From: Acidimicrobiales bacterium
GTDB taxonomy: Bacteria; Actinomycetota; Acidimicrobiia; Acidimicrobiales; Iamiaceae
Length of the DNA: 64,000 bases
Reading direction: 5' to 3'
Assembly: GCA_030448105.1 (NCBI GenBank)
Contig: JAUJNP010000011.1
Coordinates: 57,682-121,681 of the forward strand
The notes under the pieces were generated by a model. The model ran no database searches and was not told the DNA's origin. It saw only the letters and a list, made by a program, of their open reading frames with translations. The position numbers and the translations under genes were made by a program. Of this stretch, positions 35,753 to 45,080 are shown piece after piece (the stretch's first letter is position 1; the number at the start of each line of letters is the position of its first letter).

Positions 35753-36744
35753 CGCAGCGCCAGGGGGTAGCGGTACTCGATGCCGCCGTGGCCGGCGTCG
35801 AACAGCTCGAAGGCGACGTCGGTCACCCCGATCTCGGCCAGGGCGGCGCGGAACGCCTGCGCCCCGACGTCGAGCTTGAACTCGTCGCGCCTGCCGGCGT
35901 CGATCCACACGGCGTGCAGCCCGCGCAGCGCGTCGGCGTGGTCGGGGACCATGCGCACGGGGTCCCACGCCAGCCAGCGGGCCCACACCTGCGGGTCCGG
36001 CAGCGCGGTGACGGGGTCGAACGGGTGGCGCACCGTGCCGTCGGGGTCCGCGGAGTACGCCGCGGCCATCGCGTAGGTGTTGAGCAGTGCGGCGTCCGAG
36101 GGCCTGGACAGGGCCGGGCGGGCCCCCAGGTCGGCGAGGAACGCCGCCCACGACCCGCCGTGCTCGTCGCGCAGGGCCCGCGCGGCCGCGGCGCAGTCGT
36201 CCAGGTAGCACAGGTCGAACAGCGCGTCCCCTGCGTGCGTGGCGAGCCCGCCGAACAGGTCGGGCCGCAGCATCGGGGTCACCATCGCGCCGTACCCGCC
36301 GCTGGACTTCCCCGCGATCCCGCGGTGCGCGGGGTCGGCCAGGGTCGGGTAGCGCGCGTCGACGAAGGGGACGACCTCGTCGCACAGGTAGGTGTGGTAG
36401 GAGCCGGTGGCGGGGGAGTCCAGGAACTGGGACCCGCCCAGCGACGTCCAGCAGTCGACGAAGACCACCAGGCAGCGGGGGACGGCCGGGTCGGCGAACA
36501 GGTCGTCGACCAGCTCCGGCACCGACGGCCGCAGGGGCGGGTGGGTGCGCCAGTTGTCCAGCTGCCCGGTGAAGCCCTGGATCAGGTACACCGACGGGAC
36601 CCGCTCGCCCGGGTCCAGCCCCGGCGGCACGTAGACCCACAGCGGGCGCTCCGCCGGGTCGCCCAGCGGGTTGCCCTCCAGCGCCGCGCTGCGGACCTCC
36701 AGCTCGTCCAGCCGCCCGCGCAGCTCCCTCGACCACGGTCGCAC
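35704..36744 (-). CDS. Alpha/beta-hydrolase esterase (esterase D / antigen-85-like)
   Basis: 346 aa. PLWVYVPPGLDPGERVPSVY, the nucleophile elbow GKSSGGYGA (Ser 147), an Asp region DAGRRDEFKLD, and a late AGHGGIEYRYP (catalytic His) fit the esterase D/putative esterase family. No signal peptide is seen, so it is probably cytoplasmic. The GTG at 36744 follows a strong GGAGGGGGAG. It diverges from the dgt gene (43 bp between starts), and its 3' end overlaps the methyltransferase gene. Confidence 0.82.
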   Translation of the reverse strand: MRPWSRELRGRLDELEVRSAALEGNPLGDPAERPLWVYVPPGLDPGERVPSVYLIQGFTGQLDNWRTHPPLRPSVPELVDDLFADPAVPRCLVVFVDCWTSLGGSQFLDSPATGSYHTYLCDEVVPFVDARYPTLADPAHRGIAGKSSGGYGAMVTPMLRPDLFGGLATHAGDALFDLCYLDDCAAAARALRDEHGGSWAAFLADLGARPALSRPSDAALLNTYAMAAAYSADPDGTVRHPFDPVTALPDPQVWARWLAWDPVRMVPDHADALRGLHAVWIDAGRRDEFKLDVGAQAFRAALAEIGVTDVAFELFDAGHGGIEYRYPLALRYLAERLSPGGSTPVA

Positions 36745-36787
36745 GTGCTCCCCCTCCGTAGGCTGCGGGGGACCATAGGCCACGGGT

Positions 36788-37948
36788 GTGACAGGGAGGG
36801 GTGGGGTGGACGCGACGGAGCGCGCGGCGCGGTGGGCGTCGACCATGCACGGCCACCGGACCGACCGGCGGGTGCGGCTGGCCCACGCGGACGCCGACGC
36901 CCGCGTGGGGCAGATCGCGGTGCTCGCGCGCGAGGAGCGCGAGCAGCGCGAGGACGACCTGCTGGCCCCGGGGGCGACACGGGCGCGGGGCGCGGGGGAC
37001 CGCGCCCGGTTCGAGGAGCCCGATCCCCAGCGGACGTGCTTCGAGCGCGACCGCGACCGCATCCTGCACAGCACCGCCTTCCGGCGCCTGGCGGGCAAGA
37101 CCCAGGTCTTCGTCCTGCCCGACGACCACCAGCGCACCCGGCTGACCCACGCGCTGGAGGTCGCCCAGGTCGCGACCGGCGTCGCCCGCGCGGTGCGCCT
37201 GAACGTCGCGCTGACCGAGGCGATCGCGCTGGGCCACGACTGCGGGCACGGGCCCGGCGGGCACGCCAGCGAGGACGCGCTCTCGCCCTTCGTCGCCGAG
37301 GGCTACGACCACGCCGTCTGGGGGGCCGACGTGGTCCTCGCCCCGCTCAACCTGTGCGCGCAGACCCTGGACGGCGTGCGCAACCACTCCTGGTCGCGGC
37401 CCGCGCCCGCCACGCCGGAGGGCGAGGTGGTCGCCTGGGCCGACCGCATCGCCTACGCGTGCCACGACCTTGAGGACGCGGTGTCCGCGGGCATCGTCAC
37501 CGAGGCGATGATCCCCCGCGCCGTCGCCGAGCGCGCCGGGACCACCCGCGGCGCCCAGCTCAAGACCTTCCTCCAGGCGCTGGTCGAGGGCACCGCGGCC
37601 AACGGCCAGGTGTGCATGACCGAGGACGCGGCGGAAGCGCTGGCGGTGCTCCGGGCGTTCAACTACGAGCGCATCTACCTGCGCCCCGCGTCGGTCGCCC
37701 AGGCCGCCGCGGTCGTGGACGTCCTGCAGGCGCTGGTCGAGCACTTCGTCGACCGGCCCAACCTGATCCCGGGCGTCGCGGCGACCGGCGGGCGGCCCGC
37801 CGGGGGCGAGGAGGCGGTGCGCGCCGCCGTCACCTACGTCGGCGGCATGACCGACCGCTACGCCTTCCGCTCCGCGGTGGGCCTGCTGGGCTGGGACCCG
37901 TCGCGCCTGCCCCGCGGGGTGGACGCCGACCACCTCCCGCCGGGCTGA
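36788..37948 (+). CDS. dgt: Deoxyguanosinetriphosphate triphosphohydrolase-like HD protein
   Basis: 386 aa. Splits dNTPs to nucleoside and tripolyphosphate and so helps set dNTP pools. Metal ligands: H in RTRLTHALEVAQ, HD in GHDCGHGPGGH (His 150, Asp 151), and D in WADRIAYACHDLEDA. DRILHSTAFRRLAGKTQV is the family signature. A GTG at 36806 (VDATERAARW), after AGGGAGGGG, is an equally good start. The gene lies directly upstream of topA, so two DNA-metabolism genes are neighbours. Confidence 0.9.
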   Translation: MTGRGGVDATERAARWASTMHGHRTDRRVRLAHADADARVGQIAVLAREEREQREDDLLAPGATRARGAGDRARFEEPDPQRTCFERDRDRILHSTAFRRLAGKTQVFVLPDDHQRTRLTHALEVAQVATGVARAVRLNVALTEAIALGHDCGHGPGGHASEDALSPFVAEGYDHAVWGADVVLAPLNLCAQTLDGVRNHSWSRPAPATPEGEVVAWADRIAYACHDLEDAVSAGIVTEAMIPRAVAERAGTTRGAQLKTFLQALVEGTAANGQVCMTEDAAEALAVLRAFNYERIYLRPASVAQAAAVVDVLQALVEHFVDRPNLIPGVAATGGRPAGGEEAVRAAVTYVGGMTDRYAFRSAVGLLGWDPSRLPRGVDADHLPPG

Positions 37949-37960
37949 CCTGTCCACAGG
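37949..37960. promoter_or_regulatory. DnaA-box-like CCTGTCCACAGG upstream of topA
   Basis: CTGTCCACA matches the DnaA box at 8 of 9 positions. It lies right after the dgt stop. A TACGGT -10 candidate for topA follows at 37990. Confidence 0.3.
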
Positions 37961-38075
37961 CCACGTGCCGCGCCGCGGGGCGGAGCGGTTACGGTGGGAA
38001 TCGCGGGTGCCAGCCGGACGTTGCGGGATGGCCCGGACTCACCGACCACCCCGGAAGGACTGCTGAGAAGACCTC

Positions 38076-40436
38076 ATGGCCAAGAACCTCGTGATCGTGG
38101 AGTCGCCCACCAAGGCGAAGACCATCGAGAAGTACCTCGGTGCGGACTACAAGGTCCTCGCCTCGGTCGGCCACATCCGTGACCTGCCGCGCAGCGACTT
38201 CGCCGTCGACGTCGACGGGGAGCGCGTCGCGCTGCGCTACGAGGTGCCCAAGGCGTCGAGCAAGGTCGTCAGCACGATCAAGCGCGAGGCGAAGTCCGCC
38301 GAGCGGGTGTTCCTCGCCACCGACCTCGACCGCGAGGGCGAGGCCATCGCGTGGCACGTGGCCGAGGTCGCGGGCATCGCGACCGACCTGGACAACCGCG
38401 TGGTCTTCTCCGAGATCACCCGCGACGCGATCCTCGCGGCCTTCCAGTCCCCCCGCCGGATCGACGGGTCGCTGGTCGACGCCCAGCAGGCGCGCCGCGC
38501 CGTCGACCGCATCGTCGGCTACCGGCTGTCGCCGACGCTGTGGCGCAACGTGTCGTCGGGCATCTCCGCCGGGCGCGTCCAGTCGGTCGCCCTGCGGCTG
38601 ATCGTGGACCGCGAGGACGAGATCCGCCGCTTCGTGCCCCAGGAGTACTGGACGGTCACGGGCGCCTTCGACCGCCAGGGCTACCCCGTCGAGGCCGAGC
38701 TGCACGCGTTCGGCGGCCGCCGGGTCGTCACCCCCAAGAAGATGGGGGAGTACCTGGAGAAGGGCACCGACGGCAGCTACCTGGTCGTGGGCGACCAGGC
38801 GACCGCCGACCTCGTCACCGCCGGCGCCCGCGCCGTGGGGTCGTGGACGGTCACCAACGTCACCCGGCGGGAGACCACCCAGGGCCCCAAGCCGCCGTTC
38901 ACCACCTCCACGCTGCAGCAGGACGCGGGCAACCGCCTGGGCTTCTCGGCGCAGCGGACGATGCGCGTCGCCCAGCAGCTCTACGAGGGCATCAACCTGG
39001 GCAGCGAGGGCCAGGTCGGCCTCATCACCTACATGCGCACCGACAGCGTGAACCTGTCCCCGACGGCGGTGGCCGAGGTCACCCAGGTCGTGGGCGAGCA
39101 GTACGGCGAGCGCTACCAGCTGGCCAAGCCGCGCGGGTTCACCACCAAGTCCAAGGGCGCCCAGGAGGCGCACGAGGCGATCCGCCCGACGAGCGTGCGC
39201 CGGCTGCCCGCCACCGTCGCGGCCCGCCTCGACAGCGACCAGCGCGCCCTGTACGACCTCATCTGGCGCCGGACGATGGCGACCCAGATGGCCGTGGCGG
39301 TCTTCGACACCCTGCGCGCCGACGTGGTGGGGACGTCGCCGGAGGGCACCGAGCTGGTCTTCCGCGCGTCGGGCCGGGTGCGCAAGTTCGACGGCTACCT
39401 GCGCGCCTGGGGCGGCGAGGGCGAGACGGGCGGCGAGCTGCCCGACCTCGACGACGACCAGGTCCTCGCGCTGGCCGACGTCCGCGCGGACCAGCACTTC
39501 ACCGAGCCGCCGCCCCGCTACAACCAGGGCAGCCTCATCAAGCTGCTGGAGGACGAGGGCATCGGCCGGCCGTCGACGTACGCCTCGATCATCCAGGTGC
39601 TGCTCAACCGCGAGTACGTGAAGCTCGAGGGCCGCGCCTTCCGCCCGACCCCGCTGGGCGAGGTCGTGACCGCCTACCTCAAGCAGCACTTCGCCGAGGT
39701 CGTGGACGTGTCGTTCACCGCCCGGATGGAGGACGAGCTCGACGAGATCGCCCGCGGCGAGCACCGCTGGGGGCCGATGGTGTCGGACTTCCTCCACGAG
39801 GTCGACGACTGGATCAGCGAGCGCAAGCCGGAGCGCCCGCGCATCCCGATCGACGGGACGCAGTGCCCCGACTGCGCGTCGGCGATGCAGAAGGTGTGGA
39901 GCGGCAAGTCGCGGCAGTGGTTCGCGTCCTGCGAGCGCTTCCCCGACTGCAAGGGCTCCCTGCCGCTGGACGAGTACGGCAACGTCACCACCGTCGAGGC
40001 CCTCCAGCCCGACGACAGCGTGCCGTGCCCGGTCTGCGGCAAGGGCACGATCCGCCGCGAGGGCCGCTACGGGCCCTTCTACGGCTGCCAGGACTACCCG
40101 ACCTGCAAGGGCATCGTGAACGTCGAGCGCCAGGTCGGGTTCGACTGCCCCAAGTGCAAGCAGGGCCGGCTGACCGAGCGGATGTCGCGCTACGGCAAGC
40201 CGTTCTACGGCTGCAACCGCTACCCGGACTGCGACTTCGCGATGTGGACCCAGCCGCTGGCCCAGCACTGCCCGACCTGCGACGGGCCCCTGAAGCCGCC
40301 GCGCAAGAACGCCAAGGACCCCGTCGCGGTCTGCGCGCACTGCGAGGAGAAGGTGCACGTCGAGTCCGACCCGCCGCGCGCGGAGTCCTACGAGGTCGTC
40401 CCCGGCCGCCTCGAGGTCGCGGCCGCCGCCACCTGA
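38076..40436 (+). CDS. topA: DNA topoisomerase I (type IA)
   Basis: Relaxes negative supercoils by single-strand passage. 786 aa: TOPRIM domain at the start (MAKNLVIVESPTKAKTIEKY; DLDREGEAIAWH), the catalytic Tyr 319 in TYMRTDSVNLS, and EGIGRPSTYASII. The C-terminus has four zinc ribbons (CPDC ... CERFPDC; CPVC ... CQDYPTC; CPKC ... CNRYPDC; CPTC ... CAHC). Many well-studied actinobacterial TopA enzymes instead end in metal-free repeats and a Lys-rich tail, so this end is noteworthy. A GAGAAG ribosome site lies 5 nt before the ATG. Confidence 0.96.
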   Translation: MAKNLVIVESPTKAKTIEKYLGADYKVLASVGHIRDLPRSDFAVDVDGERVALRYEVPKASSKVVSTIKREAKSAERVFLATDLDREGEAIAWHVAEVAGIATDLDNRVVFSEITRDAILAAFQSPRRIDGSLVDAQQARRAVDRIVGYRLSPTLWRNVSSGISAGRVQSVALRLIVDREDEIRRFVPQEYWTVTGAFDRQGYPVEAELHAFGGRRVVTPKKMGEYLEKGTDGSYLVVGDQATADLVTAGARAVGSWTVTNVTRRETTQGPKPPFTTSTLQQDAGNRLGFSAQRTMRVAQQLYEGINLGSEGQVGLITYMRTDSVNLSPTAVAEVTQVVGEQYGERYQLAKPRGFTTKSKGAQEAHEAIRPTSVRRLPATVAARLDSDQRALYDLIWRRTMATQMAVAVFDTLRADVVGTSPEGTELVFRASGRVRKFDGYLRAWGGEGETGGELPDLDDDQVLALADVRADQHFTEPPPRYNQGSLIKLLEDEGIGRPSTYASIIQVLLNREYVKLEGRAFRPTPLGEVVTAYLKQHFAEVVDVSFTARMEDELDEIARGEHRWGPMVSDFLHEVDDWISERKPERPRIPIDGTQCPDCASAMQKVWSGKSRQWFASCERFPDCKGSLPLDEYGNVTTVEALQPDDSVPCPVCGKGTIRREGRYGPFYGCQDYPTCKGIVNVERQVGFDCPKCKQGRLTERMSRYGKPFYGCNRYPDCDFAMWTQPLAQHCPTCDGPLKPPRKNAKDPVAVCAHCEEKVHVESDPPRAESYEVVPGRLEVAAAAT

Positions 40437-40519
40437 CCCGCGGCGCGGCCGCCCGGCCGGGGCCCGGGCCGTGGCGGACCGGGCGGGGCGGCCGCGGCGG
40501 CGGTGCGCGGGGCTGCCGC

Positions 40520-40525
40520 TAGGCT
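40520..40525 (+). promoter_or_regulatory. -10 hexamer TAGGCT, leaderless promoter of the MFS-tmk gene
   Basis: TAGGCT, 7 nt (GCTGGTC), then the ATG at 40533. No ribosome site. Confidence 0.55.
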
Positions 40526-40532
40526 GCTGGTC

Positions 40533-43015
40533 ATGACGGCAGAGGCGACCGCGCGCCCGGACGCCTTCCGCGGGCTCCTGCGCAACCGCGAGTACCGCCT
40601 GTACTTCGCGTCCTCCCTGGCGTCCAGCCTGGGCGCGTGGGCGGGGCTGTTCGCGCTCCAGACCCGCGTCAACACCCTGTCGAGCGGGCGGCTGGCGCTG
40701 TTCGCCCTGGGCGGGGTCATGATGGCACGCCTGCTGCCCAGCCTGCTCGCCGGCCCGGTGGCCGGGGTCCTGGCCGACCGCTACGACCGCAAGCGGCTCA
40801 TGGTCGGCTGCGACGTGCTCCGCGGCCTGCTCTACGTCGGCCTGGCGCTGAGCAACGACCTCATCGGCCTGCTCGCACTCACGCTGATCGTCGAGTCGCT
40901 GTCGATGCTCTACGTGGCGGCCAAGGACGCGATCCTGCCCGGCGTCGTCGACCGCGGCAGCCTGACCGAGGCGAACCAGCTCAACATCTTCGTGACCTAC
41001 GGGACCCTGCCGCTCGGGGCCGTCGCCGGGTCGGTCGTCACCGGCTTCTCCGCCCTCGCGGGGGTGGATCCCGACGTCGGCATCCGCGCGGCGCTGCTGT
41101 TCAACGCCGTGGCGTTCCTGGCCGCGGGCGGGGTGGCCAGCCGGTTGCACCTGCCCCCCTCGGTGCGTCGCGCCCGCTCCGACGGCGAGGAGACGCCCGG
41201 CTTCACCGCGGAGCTGCGCGCGGGCCTGGCGTTCATCAACGACCGGCCGGTGATCCGCTCCCTGATCCTGGGCGTCGTCGGGATCTTCTTCGGCGCGGGG
41301 GTCGTGGTCGGCCTCGGCCCCAGCTTCGTGCCCTTCGAGCTGGGCCGGCCCAACAGCGACTGGTTCACCCTGGTCGCGGCGGTCGGCATCGGGCTGATCG
41401 TCGGCATCGCCGGGGTCAGCCTGCTCAAGCGCCTCTCCCGGGAGCGCGTCTTCACCGTCGCCTCCTCCGCCGTCGGCGCCCTGGGGGCCACGATCGCGCT
41501 CCTGCCCGGCTTCGCGGCGGTCCTGGTCTGCGCCACCCTGCTCGGGGTGGCGGTCGGGATCAGCTTCGTCGTGGGCTACACGCTGCTCCACGAGCGCACC
41601 CCCGCCGACGTGCGCGCGCGGACCTTCGCGACGCTGTACACCGGGACGCGGGTCGCGCTGTTCGCGTCGCTGGGCCTGTCACCGTTCCTCGCTGGGGTCA
41701 TCGGCACCTTCTCCCTCAGCGTCGCCGGGGCGCAGCTGACGCTGTCGGGGACACGCCTGGCGATGCTCGCGGGCTCCCTGTTCGCCCTCGGCAGCGCGGT
41801 GTCGGCGGGGGCGGGCATGGCCAGGGCGACGCGCGTCGCAGCGACCAACGGCTTCCACGTGCCGGGTTTCCCCGCTGCCGACCGGATGCCCGACGGCGTC
41901 CTCGTCGCCTTCGAGGGCGTCGAGGGCGCCGGCAAGTCGACCCAGGTCCGCGCGCTGGCCGAGGCCCTGCGCGCGGAGGGGCGCGACGTGCTGGTGACCC
42001 GCGAGCCGGGCGGGACGCCGGTGGCGGAGCGCATCCGCGAGGTGCTGCTGGCCCCCGGCGACGCGATGCACCCGCGCACCGAGGCGCTGCTGTACGCCGC
42101 CGCCCGCGCCGAGCACCTCGAGCGCCTCGTCGTGCCCGCGCTCGACGCCGGGCAGGTCGTGCTCTGCGACCGGTTCCTGGACAGCTCGCTGGCGTACCAG
42201 GGGTTCGGCCGCGACCTCGGGCTGGACGAGGTCGCCGAGATCAACCGCTGGGCGACCGGTGGGGTCCTGCCCGACGTCGTCGTCCTGCTGGACCTCGACC
42301 CGCGCGAGGGCCTGGCCCGCGTCGCCCGCCGCGCTGGGGACCCCAACCGGCTGGACCGCGAGGACCTCGCCTTCCACCAGCGGGTCGCGGAGGGCTACGC
42401 CGAGCTGGCCCGCCGCCAGGCCGACCGCTTCCTCGTCGTCCCCGCCGACGGCGACCCGGCAGAGATCACCCGCCGCGTGCTCGCCGCCCTGCGCCCGCAC
42501 CTGAGCCGCCCGGCCACCCCCGACGGGGCGCACCCGCCGCCCGCCCCGACCCGCCAGACTCCGGCGGCCACCACCGCCGCGGCCACCACCGCCGCGGGCG
42601 CCACCGCCGCCGGGCGCCGCGCGGCCCCCGCGGCCGCCGGTTCCGCCAGGGCCTACGGCGACGAGGCGGGCGACTGGACCACTCCGGACCACGTGGCCGC
42701 GCAGGCCCACGACGTGACCGCCGCCGCCGCAGGCCACGCCGGTGAGGTCCCCGCCGGCAGCCGGGCGGTGCCGGGCGGCCCCGCGCCGCTCCCGCCGCCG
42801 CCGTCGGTGGCCGACACCGACACCGCCCTGCTCCCCGCCGCCCCCGACCCGGCGCCGCGCCGCCGCCGCGCGCGCGCGCCGCCGCGGAGCCCGACGCCGA
42901 CACGACCGTGCTCCCGGCGGCCGACGGACGGGGCGACCAGGGGGCGACCGTGCAGCTGCCCGCCCCTGGCGGCCGCCGGCGCCACCGCCGCGACCCCGGC
43001 GGGTCCCCGCCGTGA
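40533..43015 (+). CDS. tmk: MFS transporter-thymidylate kinase fusion, tail frame-broken
   Basis: Residues about 20-440 form an MFS transporter with twelve helices (GVLADRYDRKRLMVG loop). Without a stop the frame runs into dTMP kinase from about residue 452: VAFEGVEGAGKST (Lys 468), TREPGGTPVAERIREVLL, CDRFLDSSLAYQG and LDLDPREGLARVARR. dTMP kinase makes dTDP and is essential. A linker rich in Ala, Thr and Pro follows, then an acidic tail (EPDADTTVLPAADG) in another frame. The switch lies in a CGCGCGCGCG run near 42865; one added base gives exactly 828 codons. MFS/dTMP kinase fusions are known in actinobacteria. The stop overlaps the holB start (GTGA). Confidence 0.88.
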
Positions 43016-44164
43016 CCGGCCCGGATGCGCTCGGCGTGTGGGACGTGCCCGGCCAGGCCGGGGCGGTCCGCGTCCTGGCCGGCGCGGTGGCGCGGGGGAG
43101 ACCAGCCACGCCTGGGCGTTCCTGGGCCCGGCCGGGGTCGGCCAGGAGCAGGCCGCGCGCGCACTCGCGGCCGCCCTCAACTGCCCGAACGCCGTCGCCG
43201 GCGTCCCCGACGGGATCTGCGACACCTGCGACCGGTGCCGCCGCGGCGCCTACCCCGCCTACTGGGAGTTCGCGCCGGCGGGCACCGTGCACCGCGTCGT
43301 GGAGGTGCGCGAGCAGTGGATCGCGACCGCCAGCCGCACCGCGCTGGAGGGCCGCTGGAAGGTCCTGCGCGTGATCGACGCGGACCGCATGAACGAGCCG
43401 GCGGCCAACGCGTTCCTCAAGGTGCTGGAGGAGCCGCCGCCCAACACGGTGTGGGTGCTGGACGTCGTGGACCCCGACGAGCTGCCCGACACCATCCTGT
43501 CCCGCTGCCGCGCCGTCCGCTTCGTCCCCTGGACGCCCGCCGACCTCGCCGTGGCCGCCGGTCGCCTGGGCCTGCACGGCGCCGAGGCCGACCTGGCGGT
43601 CCGCGCCGCGCTCGGCTCGCCGCCGGCCCTGGCACGGCTCGCGGCGCCGGGCGGGCTGGACGACCTGCGCGCGCACCGGTCGATCCCGCGGCGCCTGCGC
43701 GAGGACGGGCCGGGTTTCGCCCTGGTCGCCGCCCGGGCGCTGGACGACGAGGCGAAGCGCCGCGCCGCCGCGCGCAGGAGGAGGGCCGCGCCGAGGTCGC
43801 GACCCTGGACGACCTGTACGGCGGCGCCCCGCCGCGCGGCGTGGTGAAGCAGGTGGAGGAGCGCGCCGCCCGCCGCGAGCGCGAGTCGCGCCTGGCCACG
43901 GTCCAGGCCGCGCTGGACGACCTCGTGGGCTGGTACCGCGACTGCCTCCTGGTCGGCGCGGGCGGCGATCCCGCCCAGGCGCTGTCGGCCGACGACGCCG
44001 ACGCCCTGCGCGCCGACGCCGCCGCGCTCCCGCCCGCGGTGGTCCTCGCCGCGATCGACCGCGTCCTGGCCACCCGCGAGGACCTGGAGCTCAACCTCCA
44101 GCAGGCCTTGAGCCTTGAGGCGCTGTTTCTGGACCTCGCGGCCCTGGCCCTGGCCGCCCGCTGA
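43012..44164 (+). CDS. holB: DNA polymerase III delta-prime subunit, frame-broken twice
   Basis: Clamp-loader subunit. VTGPDALGVWDVPGQAGAVR is the start; then in a second frame AWAFLGPAGVGQEQAARALA (P-loop with Gln for Lys, as expected in a non-ATPase subunit), the zinc-module cysteines CDTCDRCRRGAY, MNEPAANAFLKVLEEPPPNT and ILSRCR (SRC motif); then in a third frame ATLDDLYGG ... LNLQQALSLEALFLDLA. Both switches (about 43097 and 43775) are of the missing-base type; the first heals by one G in GGGGG. With two bases added it is exactly 385 codons. tmk-holB adjacency is typical. Confidence 0.88.
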
Positions 44165-44289
44165 CCGGCTGACTCGCCCCCGCACCCAGGCTGGCGCCAC
44201 CCCCTCGACGCGATCCTGACGCCGCCTGAGCGGATCCTTGCGCCGCCCTCGCGGGGCCGCGGGGCTGACCGTCGGCGACCGAGGTCACC

Positions 44290-44501
44290 TCACGTCGGGT
44301 GTCCGGGCCACGGGGTCAAGCTCAGGGCAAGCTGGTCGTCGGGCCGCACCTCCTCCCGAGGTCTGGGGCCCGGCGTACCAGGACAACCTCAACTACCTGC
44401 GCGTCTACCTGGCCCAGATCCGCCGCAAGCTGGAGCCCGATAGCGCCCGTCCCCGCCACTTCCTCACCGAGCCCGGCATGGGCTACCGCTTCGTCCGCTG
44501 A
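44290..44501 (+). pseudogene. C-terminal remnant of a KdpE-like response regulator
   Basis: EVWGPAYQDNLNYLRVYLAQ, IRRKLEPDSARP and TEPGMGYRFVR are the winged-helix end of an OmpR-family regulator, closest to KdpE. Just upstream GKLVVGPHLL continues the similarity in another frame (again one missing C in TCCC). No receiver domain and no kdp transporter genes are present. It looks like the leftover of a lost or moved kdpDE locus. Boundaries are approximate. Confidence 0.7.
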
Positions 44502-44534
44502 AGCGCCCGGCGGCGGGGGCCGTACCCCCTCGTG

Positions 44535-45080
44535 ATGACGGTCCTCCCGCTCCGCTCGCGGTCGGCGCGCCTCGCCGACGACGCCGCCGTGCGCGCCGCC
44601 TACGACGAGCACGGGGGCGAGCTGTTCGGCTTCGCCTACCGCTCGCTGCACGACGCCGGGCTGGCCGAGGAGGCGGTGCAGGAGACCTTCGTCCGCGCGT
44701 GGCGGGCCGCGGCGCGCTTCGACCCGGGCCGCGGGTCGCTGCGCACGTGGCTGTTCGCGATCTGCCGCAACGTCGTGGTGGACCAGGCGCGCGCCCGCGC
44801 CGTGCGCCCGGCCCTGGCCGATCGCGACCCGGCCGATCATGCTGCGCCTGACGACGAGCTCGAGCGGGCGTTGATGACATTCGGGATCGATGAGGCGCTG
44901 CAGCAGGTCAGCGAGCGCCACCGGCAGGTGGTCGTGGAGGTCCACCTCCGCGGCCGTCCGGTGGCCGAGGTCGCCGCGGAGCTGGGCGTGCCGACCGGCA
45001 CGGTGCACAGCAGGCTGTACTACGGGCTGAAGGCCCTGGGCGTCGTGCTCGAGGAGATGGGGTGGCTCGATGAGCGGTGA
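44535..45080 (+). CDS. ECF RNA polymerase sigma factor
   Basis: 181 aa. Region 2: YDEHGGELFGFAYRSLHDAG, AEEAVQETFVRAWRAAARFD, LRTWLFAICRNVVVDQARAR. Region 4: ALQQVSERHRQVVVEVHLRG, PVAEVAAELGVPTGTVHSRL. The type resembles actinobacterial SigK/SigL-like factors that pair with membrane anti-sigma factors. The ATG at 44535 is used; a GTG directly before it is possible. The last 11 nt overlap the anti-sigma gene, so the pair is coupled. Confidence 0.9.
   Translation: MTVLPLRSRSARLADDAAVRAAYDEHGGELFGFAYRSLHDAGLAEEAVQETFVRAWRAAARFDPGRGSLRTWLFAICRNVVVDQARARAVRPALADRDPADHAAPDDELERALMTFGIDEALQQVSERHRQVVVEVHLRGRPVAEVAAELGVPTGTVHSRLYYGLKALGVVLEEMGWLDER

Noticed and set aside
40437..40500. Terminator made of two GCGGCCGC palindromes after topA
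   Set aside because: The region is so GC-rich that several competing pairings exist; no single convincing hairp with spacing to the stop could be chosen.
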